Translations under genes and position numbers: made by a program
DNA from: Lojkania enalia
Lineage: Eukaryota > Ascomycota > Dothideomycetes > Pleosporales
DNA length: 22,781 nt
Assembly: GCA_010094045.1 (NCBI GenBank)
Contig: ML986810.1
Span: 1 to 22,781, forward strand
Direction of reading: 5' to 3'
Notes under the pieces: model-generated
What the model saw: the letters and a program-made list of their open reading frames with translations, nothing else
Databases searched by the model: none
What the model was told of the DNA's origin: nothing
In this document: positions 8,356 through 18,821 of the stretch, piece after piece
How positions within the stretch are numbered: the stretch's first letter is position 1
Layout: each line of letters begins with the position of its first letter

Positions 8356-9137
8356 TAAAATTACTCCTCTATAGTATCTAGAAGGTCTAATAATAAGCTA
8401 TTAAATATCTCTCTAGTTCTCTTCTCTTCTACTCTTTTTTCTCTTTCTTTCTTCTAGACTTCCTTTAAACTTCTTCTATCTTATTTTTAACTATCTAAAA
8501 GTACTATAATATTAGCTTAAAAATTAGATACTAGAGCTTTTAAAGTTAAAACCTAATAGAGTAACTTAATACTCTAGTAGAATAAAACTACCTAAATATT
8601 AGTTATAAGAAAGTTATCTTTTTAATTCTTTATAACCTAAACTATAAGCGTTAAACTCTAAGTAGACTAAAATAACTTTAAAAACTACTTTTTTATCCTT
8701 CTTATCCCCTATATATTAGGCTACTACTTATAGTATAAGATAGCTCTAGAGAACTAGAAACTCCTCCTTATAGTAGGAGGGGATTTATAAGTATATTAGT
8801 AGTAAATACTCTACTAGTATTAGATCCGATTTATATAGGGTTATACTTTTTATTTTATAAGGTATAATACTTATATTTTTTTAATTTTAGAGATTAAAAA
8901 GTAAATATTATATACTATCTATAAGCGAGTATATATATAGCTTAAAAGTAGATAATCTAAAAAGCTTTTAAAGAAGTTTTAGAAGATAGATAGAATAGTA
9001 TATTAATTAATTTTTTTCTATAAAATATTAATAATACTTTAATAATTAATAGTTCTAGAGATATATAATAATATATATAGAGTAGAAGTTGTTATTTAGT
9101 TAAAAAAGCTTAGTTAATAGTAATCTAATAATATATT
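8356..9137 (+). other. 3' region of gypsy-1 copy 0, no gene recognised
   Basis: Nothing recognisable is encoded on either strand. A strong pyrimidine tract lies at about 8410-8475 (plus strand), conserved as a purine tract in the inverted copies at about 10362-10424 and 18700-18765. On the purine strand it reads as a Lys/Glu/Arg-rich stretch. An inner GGAGGGGATT block lies at about 8777-8793. The segment lies between the end of pol and the missing 3' LTR. Confidence 0.5.
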
Positions 9138-9145
9138 TATAATCG

Positions 9146-9419
9146 TATAGGTAAAATAATAGGTCTAAATATAGTATAAATCTATTTAGAGGTATATAAG
9201 AATGTATAGAAGATTAGAGATCTAGGAATTCTATTAATATTTATAGGTCTTATACGAAAGAATATAGAAAAACTACTAAGCTACTTATAAGAGAGTATAC
9301 AACTATATATAGATAGAAAAAGGGGTGGAACTAAAGGTAGAATAAGATAAGTAAAAAGCTTTAAAATAAAGTTATATATAAAGCTTTTTATAGAACAATT
9401 TCTTTATATTATTATATTA
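9146..9419 (-). repeat. 3' LTR of gypsy-1 copy 1 (274 bp)
   Basis: Minus-strand ends are TAATATAATAATATAAAG... and ...TTTACCTATA, that is TG...CA after RIP. The same 274-bp unit recurs at 17484-17757, and its first 119 bp (plus coordinates) recur at 16062-16180. It is bounded inside by a purine tract on the coding strand. Confidence 0.88.
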
Positions 9420-9430
9420 CCCCCCTTCTT
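9420..9430 (-). other. Polypurine tract of gypsy-1 copy 1
   Basis: On the minus strand, AAGAAGGGGGG lies directly upstream of the 3' LTR, the position where reverse transcription primes plus-strand DNA. The equivalent in copy 2 is at 17758-17768. Confidence 0.8.
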
Positions 9431-10484
9431 ATAGGCTAATAGTTTCTATCTATACTAGTTTAGGAGGGAATTAGGGCTATTATAGATAGGTTCTAATATA
9501 AAGAAATTTCTTTAAAAAGATATTTACTAGTAAAAGCTAATATATATAGTTACTTATAGAGATATATTTATTAATATAATATTAAGTAAAGTTTTTATAG
9601 TAAATATAATTAACCTATATATTAGCTAGTAACTACTATTATAATAGTTTATTAATATTACAATTTCGTCGCATATAGTAATAAGCATTTACTAGCTTTA
9701 ATATATTACTAGATTACTATTAACTAAGCTTTCTTAACTAAATAATAACTTCTACTCTATATATATTATTATACGTCTTTGAAACTATTAATTATTAAAA
9801 TATTATTAACGTTTTATAGAAAAAAATTAATTAATATACTATTCTACCTACCTTCTAAAGCTTCTTTAAAAGCTTTTTAGGTTATCTACTTTTAAGCTAT
9901 ATATATACTTAGCTATAGATAGTATATAATATTTACCTTTTAATCTCTAAGATTAAAAAAATATAAGTATTATACTTTATAAAATAAAAAGTATAACCCT
10001 ATATAAATTATATCTAATACTAGTAGAATACTTACTACTAATATATTTATAGATCCTCTTCTATTATAAAAAGAAGTTTTTAGTTCTTTAGGGCTATCTT
10101 AAACTATAGATAGCAGTCTAATATATAGGGGATAAAAAGGATAAAAAGATAGTTTTTAAAGCTATTTTAGAATCTATTTATAATCTAGTACTTATAGCTT
10201 AGGTTATAAAAAGTTAGGAAAATAGCCTTCTTATAGCTAGTATCTAAGTAGCTTTATTCTACTAGAATACTAAATTACTCCGTTAGATTTTAGCTTTAAA
10301 AGCTTTAGTATCTAGCTTTTAAACTAATATTACAGCACTTTCGGGCGGCTAAAAATAAAGTAGAAGAAGTTTAAGAGAAGTTTAGAGGGAAAAAAAAGAA
10401 AGAAGAGTAGAAGAGAAGAGGACTAGAGAAGTATCTAATAGCCTACTATTAGATCCTCCAGATTTTATAGAAGAGTAATTTCGG
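9431..10484 (-). other. 3' region of gypsy-1 copy 1, about 1.05 kb, no gene recognised
   Basis: This lies between the pol end and the polypurine tract and is conserved in all three gypsy-1 copies. I could not read a known domain on either strand. A purine-rich run on the plus strand (about 10362-10424) reads in one frame as a Lys/Glu/Arg-rich segment (KKEERVEEKRTREV) antisense to pol. It may be a long 3' untranslated region, or the remains of an extra antisense frame or of captured sequence. Confidence 0.5.
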
Positions 10485-13400
10485 ACCTATACTTTAATTT
10501 TTTAAAATCTACTACTTAACTCTTATATATTATTATCTACTAGATAATTTATATTTTCTATACTATTCTTATATACTTTAATCTATTTAATTAGAGCTTT
10601 TAGAGGTCTTAAACAATTTAGATACTTATTATAAAAAGCTTTTAGCTTATAAAATAAACTTATAAAGTTTAAAACTTTATACTAGATTAGATTAGAATTA
10701 TATTCTACCTATTTTATATAGTATTTAAAGGTTTTATAATATAACTTACTAGCTAGTATTTCTTTAACCTCCTACTCTTCTACCCTATTAATAGCGATAG
10801 TAGGTAGTTTCAGAGCTTCTTATCTAAGTAGAAGATTCTAGGGGTTTTTATATAGTAGGTTTAGTATAAAGATATTATATATACTTAATTCTAAAGGTAG
10901 TTATAAGTAGTATAAGTTTTTAATCTATTCTAATATTTTAAAAGAGCTCTTCTATTAATTAGATAGCTTTTAGTTTAGTCTCTGGACTATAAAGTTCTTA
11001 GTATTTAAATAGACTATATTACTAATCTACTAATTAATTAGTTACTAATAATAGTTAATAATAGATTATATACGATTTTAAACCTTCTTAATATTAATTT
11101 TTATAGTTTCCTAGACTATATATATATAAGTTACTAGAGCTAAAGCGTTCTTACAATTTAATTTATCTATTATAATAATAGGATTAATAGAATATTTCTA
11201 ATTCTAATTCTAATAGGGCTTAAATCTATATAGAATCTAATATAAGAATATTCTAATAGTTATATAGAGTAGAGTTACTTATATTTAGTTAATTATAAGT
11301 AATAGAGAACTCTAGTTATTCTAGTAGAAGGATATAAAAGAATATAGTTTCTAATCGATATATTTATTTATAATCTCTATCTATCTATTAGTCTTTTTAT
11401 AATAAGTAGTAGATAGTTTAATCTTTATATCTAAGATATAGTAGAATTTAAACTAGAAACTAAATATAAATTAAAGTTTTTAGTCTAAAATAATAGTTTT
11501 AAGTATATAGCTAAAGTAGTATACCTATTAAATAAATAATTTAGCTATTCTCTATACGTTATTTATATAATAGTAGAGAATAGATATGGCTTATTTAGAT
11601 AGACAATCGATTATTATTATAATCTAATTATATCTAGACTTATCTATAGAAAAATTTTTAAAATTAATATATAGATATTATATTAGTTAATTTAGTATAA
11701 GAAGTAAGTAGATAAAATTTAGAGTTTAGATTTATATTAGATAAGCTTTATAATATAGAATATAATTTTATATATATTATTTATAAGTAGCTTCTATACC
11801 CTTCTAATAATACTTTTAAAATAGTAACTAATAGGTTTTAGTAGCGTTTAGGTATATAGAGGATACTTAATTATAAGCCTCTTATATAAGTAATATATAA
11901 AGGCCTAAATCTAATAGAATATATAAGTAATTATTATAGAAGAGTAGTCTATTTTCTATCTAATACTTATAGAGTAAAAGTATATATTCCTATATAAAAG
12001 AGGTTTAATTTTCCTATAATAGTATATTAATTAACTCTAGAGAGTCTAATAATATAATCTACTTCTAGCCTTTAATAATATTTAATATAGCTGCTTAAGT
12101 TATTATTTAAATAATATAAGACTAGACTAATTTAGTATTAATTTAAGGGTAAAGTCGATATAATTTAAATAGAACTCTTAACTAGTTATTAGCTTAAGCT
12201 ATTTTTAAGTTTTCTATATTTTATTTATAATAATTAAGAATATCTACTCTAGTATTATTCTTACCTAAAATGTACTTAATTTAGAACTAATATTAAACTA
12301 ATTCTTTAGTCTAATAAACTTAATAAATATTAAGTACTTTTATAGTTATAAAATATTCGAGTAAGTAATAATTAGTATATACTAGAGTTCTAGTAGCTAC
12401 TAAAGTAAGTTCTACCCTCTATTATTTAAATATAATAATAATTGCGAATAGTTCTTTATTATAGATTTTTTAGTTTAGTTCTAAACTAGATAAAACCTTA
12501 CTATAGAATACTATAGGATACTATTTTCTATTAAAATATTTCTATAATAGTATTTCTATAACTATTCTATTAGAGGTATTAGTTTCTATTTTTATTTATA
12601 ATATAGGGTTAAAGTAGTAGAATATAGATATACTTAATAGAGCTAGCTTTAATTTCTTAAAAGTAATATTATATTCTAAAATCTATATAAAAAAGGTTAT
12701 AGAGCTCTATAATATAATAATTAGCTTTATAATACGCGAGAATTCCGGTATAAACTATTAATAGAATCTAGTAAAACCTAAGAAGGATTTTACACCTATT
12801 ATAATAATAGGTAGCTACTAATTATATAATACTTCTACTTTCTTTAGATTAACCTTAAGACTTTTATTTAAGAGGATATAGCTAAGGTATTTAGTTCAGG
12901 TAATATAGAATTCGCTCTTCTTAATATTAATTTATAACCCTACTTAATATAATTTTTTAAAAACTTTTTTAACGCAGATAATATATATTATCTTATCTTT
13001 AGAGTAGATAAAGATATTATCTAGATAAGTAATATAGAAGTTATCTAGATAGTTAATTAGTATATTATTTATATAGTACTAGTAAGTTACTAGGCTATTA
13101 TATAATTTAAAAGGTAGAACTTTATACTTATAGGTTCTATATTAAGTTTAAAAGATAGTATATTTCTTAAAATTAAAGTCTATTCTAATCTTCTTAAAAG
13201 CTATATAAATATTAAACTTAGTAAAGATTACTACTTTAGTAGGCTTAGATAGAAGTTTATCTATATATAATATTAGATATATATTCTTATAAGTAAGAGT
13301 ATTAAGTTTATAATAATCTATATAAATATATAGATTACTATTAGGTTTATAAATATAAAGGATTAGAAATATAAAAGAGCTTTAACTCTACTTAATATAC

Positions 13401-14450
13401 TTATTCTATAGATTATCTATAATATACTTCTTAGTTACCTCTAGCTCCTTAATATTCTACTTATATAACGGGCTATAACTATTAAAAAGGGATTTTATAA
13501 GAATAATCTTATAATTATAAGAATAATATTCTAGTAATTAATAAGCTATAGTTTTACTAAATATATCCTAATACTTATAGTATTCAGATAGTAATTAGAG
13601 ATTTACTAGTACTTTATTTTCAGCCTTATCTTCTAGCTCTAGAGTTTACTTATCTTTAATTAGCCGTTTAATTTTATATAGAGACGTAGAAAAAAACTCG
13701 TTCTCTTTCCTCTTTATATTAAAGTAGAAAGTATTAGCTATAATAAGAATAATAATAGAAGAATAGATTTTCTTTAGATTAGATTTAGACTTTATTATAT
13801 ATAGGTATATAAGAACTCTAAACTTATTTAGACTATAAGCTATAAAAGATTAATATAGTTTTAGTAGTTTTAATAGACCCTTAATATAATAAATAGTCAG
13901 ACTATAAAACTACTAATACTAGTCCTTTTCCTATAAAGCATCACATTGCTAAATATCTAGCTCTACCTCCTTATTATATACTAGCTAAGTTAATTATATA
14001 AGAAGAGGAAGTAAAGAATTATAAGTAGTAAGATACTTAAAGGGCTATATAATCTAATTCTTATCTATATCTAGCTAGAGTTAAAAATAATATAACTATT
14101 TAATACTAATAATATAATCTTAAATATCTAGATTTATAATAATAAATAGATAGTTTTAAATAGTTTTTCTATTAATTTATAGGTATAAGTAGATATATTA
14201 ATTAACTAGGGTTTAAATTTAGTTCTAAAAACCTTTAATAGTAATTTTAAAAAGTAAGTACTATATTAATATATATAGAGCTTAGAAGAGTAATTTAACT
14301 ACTATAGAATTAAAGAATAGAAAACTTTAAATATTAATATTAATAAAAGCGTTTAATTATATACTAATACCTTTTAAATATAAAATAGTAGAAATTTAGA
14401 AGTACTTTCCTCTAAACAAATATAATAAATTAATATTTAATAAGTTATAC
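10485..14450 (-). pseudogene. pol: Ty3/gypsy pol polyprotein remnant: RT, RNase H, integrase, chromodomain (gypsy-1 copy 1)
   Basis: Read on the minus strand in order of synthesis. Reverse transcriptase (about 13480-12880) has IDYYKLNTLTYKN (family IDYRKLNxLTxK), VLPFKLYNSL (VLPFGLxNxP), and the catalytic YLDD box as YLDN at 13017-13028. RNase H (about 12600-12420) has KIETNTSNRIVIEIL (VETDASDxxxG) and FYSKVLSSLELN. Integrase follows (about 12250-10800), in which the VVVDRL-type motif keeps its Asp (11606-11608). The chromodomain is at about 10790-10590 (EVKEILASK). The order RT, RNase H, integrase, chromodomain defines a chromovirus of the Ty3/gypsy group. A protease should precede RT, but I could not place its DSGA motif. 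Stops occur throughout; not functional. Confidence 0.87.
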
Positions 14451-15950
14451 TTACTTAAGTCTAAAATAGAAAGTTTTTCTAAACGTTTCTATTTCCCACC
14501 TAAAAACTATCTAGGTAGTATTTATTTACGTCTAGGAACTCTTCTTCTTTAATCTCCTCTTATTTAACTTCTATCTCTTATATTTTAAAAACTATATATT
14601 TGTTTATAAAGTATTTTAGTTTACTATAATTATAGTAATTACCTAGAGTTATATATCTTTTAAATACGAGAGTTTTACTAGATTATTAGAAAGCTATTAT
14701 AGTAGAATAAGATATTAATATTAGGGTAGATTAGGGTAGTATTAGATTATAGGTTACTTTAAATAAACTTTTAAAAGCCTTCTAATACTAATCTAGATTT
14801 ATTTTAGCTACAACCTATAAACTAATAGTTTATTCTAAAAGATTAGAAATACTTCTCCTTTCTATATTATAGGTTGTTAAATAGGCAACTATAGTATTAA
14901 AAAAGCTTTTTTATATAAGCTTAAAGCTAAGGTTTAATATTTTTAGGCTAGAGAAAATCTTATTCTATAGGTAGAAGAACTACTTAAATTAGGATATAAA
15001 TCCTCTAATAGCTGTACTAATAAAGTAAGCTTTAAAAGTTAAGAATACTTCTCTCTTATTTATTCTTAGGACCTAAAACACCTATTATACTTCTATCTCT
15101 TTATTACCTATAATAAAATATAATTATAGAAGTAAAATTATTTCTTTAATATTTTTAAACTAATACTAGTCTAATTTAGCTAGGTATTTTAGCTCTAGAT
15201 ACCCTTTTACAGTATTAGAGATATATCTCTATACTAATACTATATATATATATTCTATCTAATAGTAATCTATATTAATTTTAAGTTAGTCTAAGATTAA
15301 AACTTACTATTATTTAAATATAGGTTTACTACTATTTATAAAACTTTTAATCTTAGGTATATATTTAGTAAAATAGGTTTAAAGAGGTTTAAAGGTAGTT
15401 AAAAAGTTTCTTACTAGGGGAGTTATAAAAGTTTTTTAATATATTATTAGTACTAATTTAGTAGTTTATAGAGGTTAATTAGAACTAATAATTCTCTATT
15501 ATATTAAGTATATAATCTTCTCTTATAAAATTATAATTTATTTCTTAAGAGTTAGTTTACTCTAATTTCCCTCTAAATTAGATAGATTCTTTATTATAGG
15601 CCTTATAGAGAGGGGTCTACCTATTATAAAGCCTCCTATAAAAGGTAATAGTTATTCTATATATATAGATAGAAACTTACTCTTACTATAACTTATATAT
15701 ATATTAATTCTAGTATAGAAATTAGAAGGTAAATTATAATTAGATATTAGTAGTTACCTCTAATTCTAATAGGTTATTAGTAGTCTCTAAGTTTTTACTT
15801 AGATATACTCTATATAGCTTTTCTAAAGATAATCCTAATTATAGAAGATAGAAAATTCTAAATCTAAAAACTTTAGTTAATAAAAGGTTTTTAAAATTTT
15901 ATCTAGATAATTAAATAATTTAATATAATAGTATATAAATATTATAATTT
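14451..15950 (-). pseudogene. gag: Ty3/gypsy gag remnant with zinc knuckle (gypsy-1 copy 1)
   Basis: The position between the 5' LTR and pol, together with a CCHC zinc knuckle at 14596-14637, identifies this as gag, the capsid and nucleocapsid protein that packages the element's RNA. On the minus strand the knuckle reads YYNYSKLKYFINKY. Spacing is exactly CX2CX4HX4C, but all four ligand codons now give Tyr, each explained by one RIP change (TGC/TGT to TAC/TAT, CAC/CAT to TAC/TAT). The capsid part upstream (about 14650-15900) is too mutated to align by eye, and no start codon can be chosen. The 3' part of this span may include the protease. Confidence 0.72.
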
Positions 15951-16061
15951 AAACTAAATTAGATATATTTTAAACTTAAATATAGTTAAATAAATAATCA
16001 ATACAATATTATTAAAGAAGCTATTATTAGTAGTATTAAATTTTTCTATATAATATAGTAG
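15951..16061 (-). other. 5' leader of gypsy-1 copy 1, primer-binding site expected
   Basis: This lies between gag and the 5' LTR. A tRNA primer-binding site should start at 16061 on the minus strand (CTACTATATTATATAG...), but RIP has altered it too far for me to name the tRNA. Confidence 0.45.
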
Positions 16062-16180
16062 TATAGGTAAAATAATAGGTCTAAATATAGTATAAATCTA
16101 CTTAGATGTATATAAAAGTATATAGAAGATTAGAAATCTAAGAATTCTATTAATACTTATAGGCTTTATATAAAAAGATA
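16062..16180 (-). repeat. 5' LTR of gypsy-1 copy 1, truncated by pogo element C
   Basis: 119 bp matching the start (plus coordinates) of the LTRs at 9146 and 17484, then cut at the TA 16179-16180 by the terminal repeat of element C. Only about 43 percent of the 274-bp LTR is in view. Confidence 0.85.
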
Positions 16181-17483
16181 ACGTATTTTATAAGCGAGTT
16201 GCCCACCTAAGCAAGTCGCCTACTTTTATTAAGAAGTTATACCCTACCTACTTATAACGCGATATAGTAACTACCTTAACTTTAATTAATCTATTAAGAA
16301 GGTTAGATATTACTAGCTATCTTAGCTATTAATTAAGATTAAATTTAGAGCGTATAAAGTACTATAACTACCTATAACATCCCCTAAACAACGCTTAGAG
16401 ACCGACGCGCCGGTAAATCTTTATAATACAATTATAAGCCCAATTTAAAGAAGCTTATAAAGCTAGAAGAATTAACTATAATATAGTATATACTAGACCT
16501 ATTATCTTGTAGATACCCTCCTATAATCGATAGTATATAAGATATAGCTAACTATTTACTTAAAACTTACTCTATAAACTAGATTAGTAAAAACTAGCTA
16601 ATAAACTTTATTAATTGCATTCCTAAGCTTAAAATATACTTCTATTAAAAATACAACTATTAAAGAGCTTTTTATAAGGATTCTAAAGTTATTAGTAGCT
16701 AGTTTAACCTTTAGTATATAAGGTAGTATATAGTAGGCGCTTATCGTCTGCTAATTATTAATAGCTATAAGAGTTATAGGTCTACTAAATTTTAGCTACT
16801 CTATAAAGAGAAGGATATTATTCTATTATATATACTAGTATATTTATTATATCTACTATAGCCTCTAGATATAGGCTGCTTCTCACTATTAAAGAAAGTA
16901 TATAGGCGTAAGATTAATAAGCTTATATAAGCTAGTATCTACTATATTATAAAGTTTAACTTTCTACCAACCTTTTATATAATATATTAGCGCTCTATTA
17001 CTAAGACTAATATATATATAAGCTTTTAAGGTACTAGTTTAGAACTATATAATTCTAATATAGTACTATTAAAGTTTAATATTAATCTTTATATTCTATT
17101 ATTACTACTAGTAGCTAGTTACCTCTAAGAGTTAAAAATACTGACTAATACTGTTAAACTAGGGTTTTAAACAATACTAATTTAAGACCGTATTATTAAG
17201 TATTAGAATAGCTTATCTACTATAATTAATAATTCTCTTAATTTACTTACTAAAAGTACTATATAGATAGCTTATTTATATATACTATTTTAGCGTTAGG
17301 TTAGTTAGCTTTAAAAAGTAAATAAGGCTTTATTATAGTGTAAAAAGCGATTAAAAAAGGTTCTATAAAAGTAAGATAATCTTACTAAGGTTAAAGCTGC
17401 TAAGATAGCTGCTTAAAAGGAGGTAGATAAGTAGCTAGAGGATAAAGTATATATAGGTAGGAAGTATAGAAAAGCTATAATAG
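16181..17483 (+). mobile_element. Pogo/Fot1-type DNA transposon (family C), internally deleted and 3' truncated
   Basis: It begins right after TA (16179-16180) with ACGTATTTTATAAGCG, the same kind of outer end as families A and B. Its left terminal repeat contains two tandem 17-bp units (16192-16208 AAGCGAGTTGCCCACCT and 16209-16225 AAGCAAGTCGCCTACTT). The right terminal repeat is absent because gypsy-1 copy 2 inserts at 17484. It interrupts the 5' LTR of gypsy-1 copy 1, so it is younger than that copy and older than copy 2. Confidence 0.82.
16270..17483 (+). pseudogene. Pogo/Fot1-type transposase with internal deletion (family C)
   Basis: The N-terminal DNA-binding part (about 16270-16710) aligns with the same region of family B, up to a YQRALxKDxKVI-type stretch. 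It is followed almost at once (16735) by GAYRLLIINSYKSY, the second catalytic motif. The segment that should lie between, including NFDETGF with the first catalytic Asp, is missing: roughly 170-190 codons judged by family A and B. The second acid (16760-16762) is Asn and the third (16868-16870, PLDIGCFS) is an intact Asp, 35 residues apart. Beyond are FLPTFY and a Lys-rich, probably coiled tail (KANKALL, KKRLKK, about 17310-17470) that stops at copy 2. Inactive both by deletion and by stops. Confidence 0.8.
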
Positions 17484-17757
17484 TATAGATAAGATAATAG
17501 GTCTAAATATAATATAAATCTACTTAGAGATATATAAGAGTATATAGGGGATTAAGGACTTAGGAATTCTATTAACACCTATAGGCCTTATATAAAAGAA
17601 TATAGAAAAACTACTAAACTACTTATAAGAGAGTATATAACTATATATAGATAGGAAAAGGGGTAGAACTGGGGGTAGAATAAGATAAGTAAAAAGCTTT
17701 AAGATAAGATTATATATAAAGCTTTTCGTAGAACAATTTCTTTATATTATTATATTA
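17484..17757 (-). repeat. 3' LTR of gypsy-1 copy 2 (274 bp)
   Basis: Same length and ends as 9146-9419. Differences are mostly A/G and C/T, for example ACTGGGGGTAG here against ACTAAAGGTAG in copy 1. Confidence 0.88.
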
Positions 17758-17768
17758 CCCCCCCTCCT
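17758..17768 (-). other. Polypurine tract of gypsy-1 copy 2
   Basis: On the minus strand, AAGGAGGGGGGG-like purines lie directly before the 3' LTR, equivalent to 9420-9430. Confidence 0.78.
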
Positions 17769-18821
17769 TTTAAGCTAATAGTCCCTATTTATACTAGTTT
17801 AGAAGGGAATTAGGGCTATTATAAATAGGTTTTAGTATAAAGAAATTTCCTTAAAAAGGTATTTACTAATAAGAGCTAATATATACGGTTACTTATAGAG
17901 ATACGTTTATTAATATAATATTAAGTAAGGTTTTTATAGTAAATATAATTAACCTATATATTAGCTAGTAACTACTATTATAACGGTTTATTAATATTAC
18001 AATTTTATTATATATAGTAATAAGCGTTTACTAGCTTTAGTATATTACTAGATTACTATTAACTAAGCTTTTTTAACTAAATAATAACTTCTACTTTATA
18101 TATATTATTATACGTCCCTAAAACTATTAATTATTAAAATATTACTAACACCTTATAGAATAAAATTAATTAATATACTACTCTACCCACCTTTTAGAAC
18201 CTTTTTAAAAGCCTTTTAGATTATCTACTTTTAGATTATACGCACGCTTACCTACAGGTAGTATATAATATTTACCTTTTAATTTCTAAGATTAAAAAAA
18301 ATATAAATATTATACTTTATAAAATAAAAAGTATAACCCTATATAAATCGTATCTAATACTAATAGAGTATTTATTACTAATATACTTATAAATTCTCTT
18401 ATATTATAAGGAGGAGTTTCTAGTCCTCTAAAGCTATCTTAAACTATAGGTAGTAGCCTAATATATAGGGGATAAGAAAGATAAAAAGGTAGTTTTTAAG
18501 ACTATTTTAAAGTCTATTTACAGTCTAGCGCTTATAATCTAGGTTATAAAAAGTTAGAAAAATAGCCTTTTTATAGCTAGTATCTAAGTAGTTTTATTCT
18601 ACTAGGATATTAAGTTACTCTATTAGGTTTCAGCCCTAAAAATTCTAGTATTTAACCTTTAAACTAATATCGCAGCGCTTTTAGACAGTTAAAAATAAGA
18701 TAGAAAAAGTTTAAAGGAAGTTTAGAGGGAAGGAAAAAGAAGAAGGGTAAAAGAGAAGAGAACTAGAGAAGTATTTAACAGCCTACTATTAAACCCTCTA
18801 AATTCTATAGAAGAGTAATTT
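17769..18821 (-). other. 3' region of gypsy-1 copy 2, no gene recognised
   Basis: Collinear with 9431-10484. It includes the plus-strand purine run at about 18700-18765. No domain is recognised on either strand. Confidence 0.5.

Larger units (their letters stand above)
7204..9137 (+). mobile_element. Ty3/gypsy chromodomain retrotransposon gypsy-1, copy 0 (3' part)
   Basis: This is the inverted counterpart of 9700-11636 in copy 1. It starts abruptly inside the integrase core at the TA target of family B copy 2, and ends about 280 bp before where its polypurine tract should be, at the insertion of copy 1. It therefore keeps part of pol and most of the 3' region but no LTR. Positions 9138-9145 next to copy 1 do not match the family and are unexplained. 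Confidence 0.85.
9146..16180 (-). mobile_element. Ty3/gypsy chromodomain retrotransposon gypsy-1, copy 1 (nearly complete)
   Basis: The element is transcribed on the minus strand. In plus coordinates it comprises 3' LTR (9146-9419), polypurine tract (9420-9430), 3' non-coding region (9431-10484), pol (about 10485-14450), gag (about 14451-15950), and the first 119 bp of the 5' LTR (16062-16180), where pogo element C has inserted. The rest of the 5' LTR should lie beyond the window. The projected intact length is about 7.2 kb. The left flank is AATCG (9141-9145); the matching target duplication is out of view. It interrupts copy 0 of the same family in opposite orientation. Confidence 0.88.

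Noticed and set aside
7204..9137. Reading the inverted gypsy-1 arms as a single palindromic element or a terminal-inverted-repeat giant transposon
   Set aside because: The arms end inside coding sequence (integrase) and 3' region, not at element termini, and an LTR with polypurine tract starts in the spacer. Two opposed retrotransposon copies explain it.
9770..10020. Short local inverted repeats near the LTR, such as around the AAAGTATAACCC block, as terminators or riboswitches
   Set aside because: At this AT content such pairings are expected by chance, and nothing links them to a transcript.
14000..14450. Retroviral-type aspartic protease domain between gag and RT
   Set aside because: Expected by position, but I could not find a DSGA-like motif in the right frame, so it is not called as a separate feature.
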